Assembly: GCA_035532535.1 (NCBI GenBank)
Contig: DATKQT010000037.1
Location: 1-64,000, forward strand
Direction: 5' to 3'
Origin: Palsa-739 sp035532535
Lineage (GTDB): Bacteria; Actinomycetota; Thermoleophilia; Gaiellales; Gaiellaceae
Length of the DNA stretch: 64,000 nt
Shown in pieces: positions 59,037 through 64,000 of this stretch. Position 1 is the stretch's first letter. Each line of letters opens with the position of its first letter. Under the pieces are notes generated by a model. That model saw nothing but the letters and a program-made list of their open reading frames with translations, was not told the DNA's origin and made no database searches. The position numbers and the translations under genes are program-made.

Positions 59037-59993
59037 TCAGCCGGAGACGAGCAGCGCGGCGCCGAGCCCGCCGCCGTTGTCGCCGAGCTCGGTGAGCACG
59101 AACGTGGGCGGGCGGTCGTCGACGAAGAGGTGCGGCTGCGCGGCGTCGGCGATTCGTTCAACGTATGGCGCACCGAGGCGCGTGCCCAGCCCGCCGCCAA
59201 GGACGACCGCGTCGACGTCGACCATGTTCTGGATGGAACCGACGCCGGCGCCGAGCGCCTCCACGGCCTCGTCGATGAGGTTCCGCGCGAGCTTGTCCTC
59301 CTCCTCGAGAGCAACAGCCCACACACCGCTCGTCAGCCGTGTGCGCTGACGCTTCTCCATGATCTTGAACAGCTTCGTCTTCGTGCCGGCATCCTCGGCC
59401 TTGCGCGCAGTGCGCTCCATCGCGGCGCGGCCCGCGTAGGCCTCGAGGCAGCCGCGCCGCCCGCAGGGGCAGCGGCGGCCACCGAGCTTCACCACGACGT
59501 GACCGAGCTCGCCGGCGGAGCCGCGACCGAGCCAGAGCTTGCCGTCCAGCACGAGCGCACCGCCGATGCCGGTTCCCCACCAGACGCCGAGGAACGAGCG
59601 GTACGTGCGCCCTGCGCCGAGCACGCGCTCCGCCTCGACCGCGACGCGGACGTCGTTGCCGATCCGGACGGGGACTCCGAGGTCGCCGCGGAGCTCGGCC
59701 GCGAGCGGGTAGACGGCCTCCCAGTCGGGCAGGTTGCCGGCGCGCGCGAGCGTGCCCGCGTCCGCGTCGACCTCTCCGGGCGCACCCACACCCACACCGG
59801 CGAGCGCCGAGATCTCCGCCCCTGCCGACGATGCCGCCGCACGCATGGCCACGGAGAGCTCGCGCACCACCGCCGCCGGCCCGCCCTCTGTCGGGGTCGG
59901 AACGCGTGACTGGCCGCGGATCTCGTTGGCGTCGTCGACGACGATCGCCTCGATCTTCGTCCCGCCCAGATCCAACCCTCCGCGCAACGCCAT
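59037..59993 (-). CDS. ROK-family sugar kinase
   Basis: A 318-residue ROK protein, probably a glucokinase: ATP loop LDLGGTKIEA, sugar-binding NDVRVAVEAE, GELGHVVV and the zinc motif CPCGRRGC (Cys175, 177, 182) with LEAYAG. No DNA-binding domain, so not a repressor. An insert around 200-225 contains basic residues. ATG 59993 has TATCCT at 8 nt. Confidence 0.92.
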   Translation of the reverse strand: MALRGGLDLGGTKIEAIVVDDANEIRGQSRVPTPTEGGPAAVVRELSVAMRAAASSAGAEISALAGVGVGAPGEVDADAGTLARAGNLPDWEAVYPLAAELRGDLGVPVRIGNDVRVAVEAERVLGAGRTYRSFLGVWWGTGIGGALVLDGKLWLGRGSAGELGHVVVKLGGRRCPCGRRGCLEAYAGRAAMERTARKAEDAGTKTKLFKIMEKRQRTRLTSGVWAVALEEEDKLARNLIDEAVEALGAGVGSIQNMVDVDAVVLGGGLGTRLGAPYVERIADAAQPHLFVDDRPPTFVLTELGDNGGGLGAALLVSG

Positions 59994-60012
59994 GATCCGT
60001 GAGGATAGTGCC

Positions 60013-60852
60013 GTGCGGGAGCCGATCGAACTCCACCACCAGGGCGTCGAGCGCTCGATCGGGTGCTACCTGCTCGACACGGAGGACGGCCCGGCGCTCT
60101 TCGACTGCGGTCCGAGCACGACGATCGCGGCGCTGAAGGCGGGGCTCGCGGCCGAGGGGCTCCGGCTCGTGGACATCCGGCACCTGCTGCTCAGCCACAT
60201 CCACCTCGACCATGCCGGCGCGGCCGGCGTTCTCGTCCGCGAGCACCCGGCGCTGCAAGTCCACGTCTCCGAGATCGGCGCACCGCACCTCGTCGACCCG
60301 TCCCGGCTCGAACGCAGCGCACGACGGCTGTACGGCGAAGCGTTCGACACACTGTGGGGCGAGCTCACGCCGGTCCCCGCGACGAACCTCCACGTCGTCG
60401 GCGACGTGGTGGTCGGCCTTGCGTGCTTCCCCACCCCCGGTCACGCGTCGCACCACGTGTCGTACCTCGACCACGACGGCACGCTGTACGCCGGCGATGC
60501 GGCCGGCGTACGCATCCAGCCCGGCCGGTACGTGATACCGCCCACGCCGCCGCCGGACTTCGACCTCGAAGCCTGGCAGCGCACGATCGACGAGATGGAC
60601 CGGCGCGCGCCCGAACGGCTCGCGCTCATCCACTTCGGCGTCGCGGACGATCCCCAGCGCCACCTCGCCGATCTGCGGCTCGAGCTCTACGACTGGGCGG
60701 AGTTCGTCCAGGGCGGCGCCTCGGAGGAGGAGTTCATCGCGTACGGCCGCGCCGAGCTCGCGAATTCGGGCGAGGACCTCTCTGTATACGACGCCGCCAT
60801 GCCGTTGTGGCAGTCCTACCGCGGGCTCGCGCGCTGGGCGGAGACGCGGTGA
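60013..60852 (+). CDS. MBL-fold metallohydrolase
   Basis: A 279-residue metallo-beta-lactamase-fold enzyme with SHIHLDHAG (HxHxDH), FPTPGHASHH and DGTLYAGDAAG, the metal-site set. Glyoxalase II or lactonase-like; substrate unknown. GTG 60013 has GAGGA upstream. An alternative ATG at 59992 shares the CATG of the divergent ROK start. Confidence 0.88.
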   Translation: MREPIELHHQGVERSIGCYLLDTEDGPALFDCGPSTTIAALKAGLAAEGLRLVDIRHLLLSHIHLDHAGAAGVLVREHPALQVHVSEIGAPHLVDPSRLERSARRLYGEAFDTLWGELTPVPATNLHVVGDVVVGLACFPTPGHASHHVSYLDHDGTLYAGDAAGVRIQPGRYVIPPTPPPDFDLEAWQRTIDEMDRRAPERLALIHFGVADDPQRHLADLRLELYDWAEFVQGGASEEEFIAYGRAELANSGEDLSVYDAAMPLWQSYRGLARWAETR

Positions 60853-60882
60853 TCCCGGCCGGAACTTCAAGCTGCTGTTCGC

Positions 60883-61755
60883 CTACGACGACGAAGTTGC
60901 CGAGCCCGCCGTCTCGCCGGCCTGAGCCGGCTCGATCTCGACGAGCCAGAGCGGCGCATCGGCGCACTCGATCCTTCGTGCCCCTTCGACCTCGCTGAGC
61001 GACGACGCGAGCACGCGCACGGTCTCGCCGTCCAGATCGAGGAGCGCACCGCGCAGCTCGCCGCGAGGGATCGTGAACCGCCAGGCCCACACCCGCCGGT
61101 GCATCTCCACCGCCGGCCGCGCGACGTCGATCCACGCCTCGTCGTCCGGCAGGAAGCTCTCGTACTCCCCGCCCTCCGTCTGGGCAGTCCCTTCGTCACC
61201 CGCAGCCAGCCGCTCGAGCGCGTCTCCCATTGCGCCCATCAACACCGGGCCCATACGCGCGTAGAAATCGTCCGGGACCGTGTACTCCCCGACCGGCATG
61301 GACACCTGCGCGAAGATCGGGCCGGTGTCGAGCTCGGCGTCCATGCGGTGAACGGTGACGCCGACTTCCTCATCGCCGTTCCGGATCGCCCACGCGACAG
61401 GCACCGGGCCGCGATGCCGCGGCAGAAGCGACGGATGGCCGTTGAGCCACCCGAGCGGCGGCACGGCAAGCGCATCGGCCGGGATCTTCCACGGGAAGCC
61501 CGTGCAGACGACGAGATCGGGGCGGAGCGACGCGAGCAGCGGCGCAATCGCCGACCGGCGCGCCGGAATGACGATGTCGAGCTCGGGTGGCAGCCCGCGC
61601 AAGAGGCCGTCGAGCGTGAACTCCGGGCCGTAGCGGTTCGCGGTATCGCGGACGGTCAGGAGCCCGACCGGCTCGTGACCGGCGGCGCGCAACACGGCGT
61701 GGAAGCCCAGCGCCACGGGCAGGATCCGCGTCACGATGACGACGCGCCACGTCAC
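60883..61755 (-). CDS. formyltransferase, Fmt-like
   Basis: A 290-residue formyltransferase-family protein with the hallmark LNGHPSLLPRHRGPVPVAWAI, the Asp in VHRMDAELDTGPI, and a C-terminal OB-like domain. It uses 10-formyl-THF. It could formylate Met-tRNA, but the N-terminal half is divergent and a sugar or amine substrate is possible. GTG 61755 in a GTGA overlap with the SDR gene stop. Confidence 0.82.
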   Translation of the reverse strand: MTWRVVIVTRILPVALGFHAVLRAAGHEPVGLLTVRDTANRYGPEFTLDGLLRGLPPELDIVIPARRSAIAPLLASLRPDLVVCTGFPWKIPADALAVPPLGWLNGHPSLLPRHRGPVPVAWAIRNGDEEVGVTVHRMDAELDTGPIFAQVSMPVGEYTVPDDFYARMGPVLMGAMGDALERLAAGDEGTAQTEGGEYESFLPDDEAWIDVARPAVEMHRRVWAWRFTIPRGELRGALLDLDGETVRVLASSLSEVEGARRIECADAPLWLVEIEPAQAGETAGSATSSS

Positions 61756-62480
61756 GGCTCGCGGATGATGCGTCCCCCGGACGATTGCGCCTGCGCCTTC
61801 ACGACGATCTCGTCGATGTTCACGTGGAACGGGCGCGTGAGCGCGAACATGATGCAATCGGCGACGTCGTCGGCGACGAGCGGATCAACGCCCTTGTAGA
61901 CCGCGTCCGCCTTCACCTTGTCGCCCTTGAAGCGGACGACGGAGAACTCCGTCTCCGCGAGCCCAGGGTCGACGGTCGTGATCCGGATCGGGCGGCCGAG
62001 CAAGTCCTCGCGCAGCGCGTACGTGAAGCCGCGCACCGCGAACTTCGCAGCGACGTATGTCGCGGCACCTTCATACGCCTGCCGCCCGGCGATCGAGCCG
62101 AGGTTGACGATGTGACCCTCGTCGCGGATGTGCGGCAGGCAGAGGCGTGTCATGCGAACGAGCCCACGCACGTCGGTCTCGAAGACCGTGCGCTCGTCCT
62201 CCTCGCTCGACTCGTCGAACGGCGCGCGGCCGAGCGCCAGCCCGGCGTTGTTGATCAGGATGTCGATGCCGCCGAGCTGCTCGACGGCGGCGACGACGAA
62301 GCGCTCGGAGCTCTCCGGATCGGTGACGTCGAGCTCGAGCGCGACGTCGGTCTCGAGCCGCTCGACCCGCCGCGCGCCGCCGGCGACGCGCACGCCCGCG
62401 TCCTTCAGCATCCGGGCCGTCGACCGGCCGAAGCCGGACGAGGCGCCGGTGACGATCGCGGTCTTACCGGTCAGGTCCAC
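61752..62480 (-). CDS. short-chain dehydrogenase/reductase
   Basis: A 242-residue classical SDR: TGASSGFG cofactor loop, NNAG, and catalytic Ser/Tyr/Lys (NLGSIAGRQ, YVAAK). Close to the YdfG/serine-3-dehydrogenase-like group. The substrate is unknown. GTG 62480 has TAGCAT at 8 nt. It overlaps the CDF gene end by 17 nt. Confidence 0.92.
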   Translation of the reverse strand: MDLTGKTAIVTGASSGFGRSTARMLKDAGVRVAGGARRVERLETDVALELDVTDPESSERFVVAAVEQLGGIDILINNAGLALGRAPFDESSEEDERTVFETDVRGLVRMTRLCLPHIRDEGHIVNLGSIAGRQAYEGAATYVAAKFAVRGFTYALREDLLGRPIRITTVDPGLAETEFSVVRFKGDKVKADAVYKGVDPLVADDVADCIMFALTRPFHVNIDEIVVKAQAQSSGGRIIREP

Positions 62481-63363
62481 GGCGCTCGATGCTAACGACC
62501 TGGGAGCGTCGCGCGACGTGGTCGACCTGCAACGTCGTGTGCCGGAGCTCGAAGCGCTCCGCCAGGAGCTGCTCGAGGCGCCTGCGCGCGGCGTGGCAGT
62601 CCGCGTCGGGCGAGACGAGAACGTGTGCCGCCAGCGCGGGGAATCCGCTCGTCACCGTCCAGACGTGGAGGTCGTGCACCTCGACGACATCTGAGTCGGC
62701 AGCGAGCGTGGCCGCAACCGCGTCCGGATCGATCCCTGCCGGTGCGGCTTCGAGGAAGATCCGGCCGGAGTCGCGCAGGAGCGACCAGCTCGAGCGCAGC
62801 ATGAGGGTCGCGACGAGGAGCCCCGCGATCGGATCGAACCGGTTCCAGCCCGTGACGAGCACGAGCGCTCCGGCGATCGCGGTACCGACGAAGGCGGCGA
62901 GGTCGGTGGCCACGTGCAGGAACGCCCCGCGGACATTGAGGCTCGTCCGGTCGGCGCCGGAGAGGACGACCGTCGCCGCGAGGTTGACAGCGACGCCGGC
63001 GAGCGCGACTCCAACAACGATGGCGCCGTGCACGTGCGGCGGGGAGGCGAGCCGGCGCGCGGCCGAGTACACGATGCCGAGCGTGACGAGGAGCAGGACG
63101 AGGCCATTCCCCTGCGCGGCCAGGATCTCGGCGCGCCCGAGCCCGAACGTCCACGGCCCGCGGGCCGGACGCGCGGCAAGCGCCGCGGCGGCGAGCGCGG
63201 CGGCGAGCGCGGCCGCGTCCGTGAGCATGTGGCCGGCGTCGGCGAGCAGCGCAACGGAGTGGCCCAGGACGCCGCCGGCCACCTCGACCCCCATGAGCGC
63301 CACGATCAGCCCAAGCGCGATCGCCAGGCGGCGCCGGTCTGCCGAATGGTCATGCGCGTGCAA
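62464..63363 (-). CDS. cation diffusion facilitator
   Basis: A 299-residue CDF metal exporter with six hydrophobic segments; metal-site motifs HSVALLADAGHMLTD and HVATDLAAF; a His-rich N-terminus (HAHDH) and a cytoplasmic ferredoxin-like C-terminal domain (VVEVHDLHVW). Zinc is the usual substrate of this CzcD/ZitB group. It overlaps the M48 gene by 14 nt. Confidence 0.93.
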   Translation of the reverse strand: MHAHDHSADRRRLAIALGLIVALMGVEVAGGVLGHSVALLADAGHMLTDAAALAAALAAAALAARPARGPWTFGLGRAEILAAQGNGLVLLLVTLGIVYSAARRLASPPHVHGAIVVGVALAGVAVNLAATVVLSGADRTSLNVRGAFLHVATDLAAFVGTAIAGALVLVTGWNRFDPIAGLLVATLMLRSSWSLLRDSGRIFLEAAPAGIDPDAVAATLAADSDVVEVHDLHVWTVTSGFPALAAHVLVSPDADCHAARRRLEQLLAERFELRHTTLQVDHVARRSQVVSIERRGPDR

Positions 63364-64000
63364 GAGCCAGCCGTTCAGGGGGAGTCGGGTGCGTGAAGAG
63401 CATCATGTAGGCGAGGCGGGGAGGATCGAGGTCGCTCAGATTCTTCCGCGCGAGGGCAACGTGGGCGCCCACGAACGCGTCGAGGTCGTGCGTCAGCTCG
63501 AGCGAGGAGCGGTCCGCCGCTCGCTCCCACCTACGGGAGAGCCACGAGATTGCCGGCAGACCGGCGATCTCTATTCCGGTGACCAGCAGCGCCGCGTTCG
63601 GGAAATCACTTGGCTGCAATCGGCCGAGTACGGCCCAGAGGACGAGCACGACGACGATCGCGCCGCCCATTCCGAGGAGTGTGCCCTTGAGCACGTGCCG
63701 GTCACGCCGGTGGCCGAGCTCGTGCGCGACGATGAGCTTGAGCTCCGGCTCCGACGCGTCCGCGAGCAGCGTGTCCCACACGACGACGCGCCGCGTCGGC
63801 CCCAGCCCGGAGACGTACGCGTTCGTCCTTCTCGTGCGCCTACTCGCGTCGGCGACGAGCACGTCGCGCACCGGGACGCCCGCGCGCTCGGCGAGCGCCC
63901 GCAGCTCCGCGGCCAGACGCTCGTCCTCGAGCGGCCGGAAGCGATTGAAAAGGGGTTCGAGCACCACCGGAGCGATGAACGACATGAGCAAAACGAACAA
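63350..64000 (-). CDS. M48-family metalloprotease, N-terminus beyond window
   Basis: The C-terminal 216 residues of a Ste24/CAAX-type membrane metalloprotease: HELGH zinc site, membrane segments on both sides (LLMSFIAPVVLEPLF, GGAIVVVLVLWAVL), the third ligand region RRWERAADRSSLEL and the C-terminal THPTPPERLALA. The start lies past base 64000. Confidence 0.9.
   Translation of the reverse strand: MFVLLMSFIAPVVLEPLFNRFRPLEDERLAAELRALAERAGVPVRDVLVADASRRTRRTNAYVSGLGPTRRVVVWDTLLADASEPELKLIVAHELGHRRDRHVLKGTLLGMGGAIVVVLVLWAVLGRLQPSDFPNAALLVTGIEIAGLPAISWLSRRWERAADRSSLELTHDLDAFVGAHVALARKNLSDLDPPRLAYMMLFTHPTPPERLALARA

Overview
The window is a chromosomal stretch of a very GC-rich bacterium with dense gene packing, many GTG starts, 4-nt ATGA/GTGA stop-start overlaps, and a Bacillus/actinobacterial-type SOS box (CGAAC-N4-GTTCG) in front of lexA. 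These features and the gene content (MoaD-MoaE fusion, DUF4032 protein, reverse transsulfuration pair) point to an actinobacterium, most likely a deep lineage such as Thermoleophilia. The phylum is a confident inference and the class a tentative one. I see no prophage, transposase, insertion sequence or CRISPR array. The only clear accessory module is an AbiE-type toxin-antitoxin pair at the left edge.

Layout. 1-1.96 kb: a partial unknown gene and AbiEii/AbiEi with operators. 2.1-3.3 kb: RNase P RNA, a zinc-ribbon protein and LexA. 3.4-10 kb: class II aldolase, tRNA-Leu(GAG), SecG, a lone receiver domain, a glycosyltransferase, a mutase large chain and an ABC exporter. 10-15.3 kb: MoaD-MoaE fusion, M50 protease, LOG protein, SelA, SelB and an NTF2-like protein. 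15.2-22.3 kb: nitrilase, a membrane protein, hydantoinase HyuB/HyuA, HAD phosphatase, cupin, tRNA-Sec(UCA) and an HtrA-like protease. 22.4-26.4 kb: rpsF-ssb-rpsR-rplI and dnaB. 26.4-28.1 kb: cupredoxin and a permease with no visible start codon. 28-50.3 kb: purine genes purA, purD-purE, purB-purC-purS-purQ, purL-purF and purM-purN-purH, interleaved with MobA/FdhD, secreted proteins, an HD-GYP protein, VOC proteins and an EamA transporter. 50.3-64 kb: DUF4032 protein, S53 peptidase, cystathionine beta-synthase, BolA-glutaredoxin, YcaQ-like glycosylase, PLP gamma-synthase/lyase, pyrophosphatase, ROK kinase, MBL hydrolase, formyltransferase, SDR, CDF transporter and a partial M48 protease.

How the genes work together. 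Twelve purine genes cover the PRPP-to-IMP-to-adenylosuccinate route apart from purK. selA, selB and the UCA tRNA form most of a selenocysteine system (selD not seen), and with moaX, mobA and fdhD they imply a selenocysteine- and molybdenum-dependent formate dehydrogenase encoded elsewhere. cbs and the gamma-synthase/lyase gene link homocysteine, cystathionine and cysteine.

The strongest pattern not explained by gene content is promoter grammar. About twenty-one first-in-transcript genes have a TANNNT hexamer exactly 6-8 nt before the start codon, the spacing expected for leaderless mRNAs. purB, purL and purM share the same CTAGACT box at 7 nt but start with GTG, CTG and TTG. Other items worth checking are the AbiE operators, the cupredoxin/permease junction, palindromes between convergent genes, and a 59-residue ORF tiled exactly between purC and purS.
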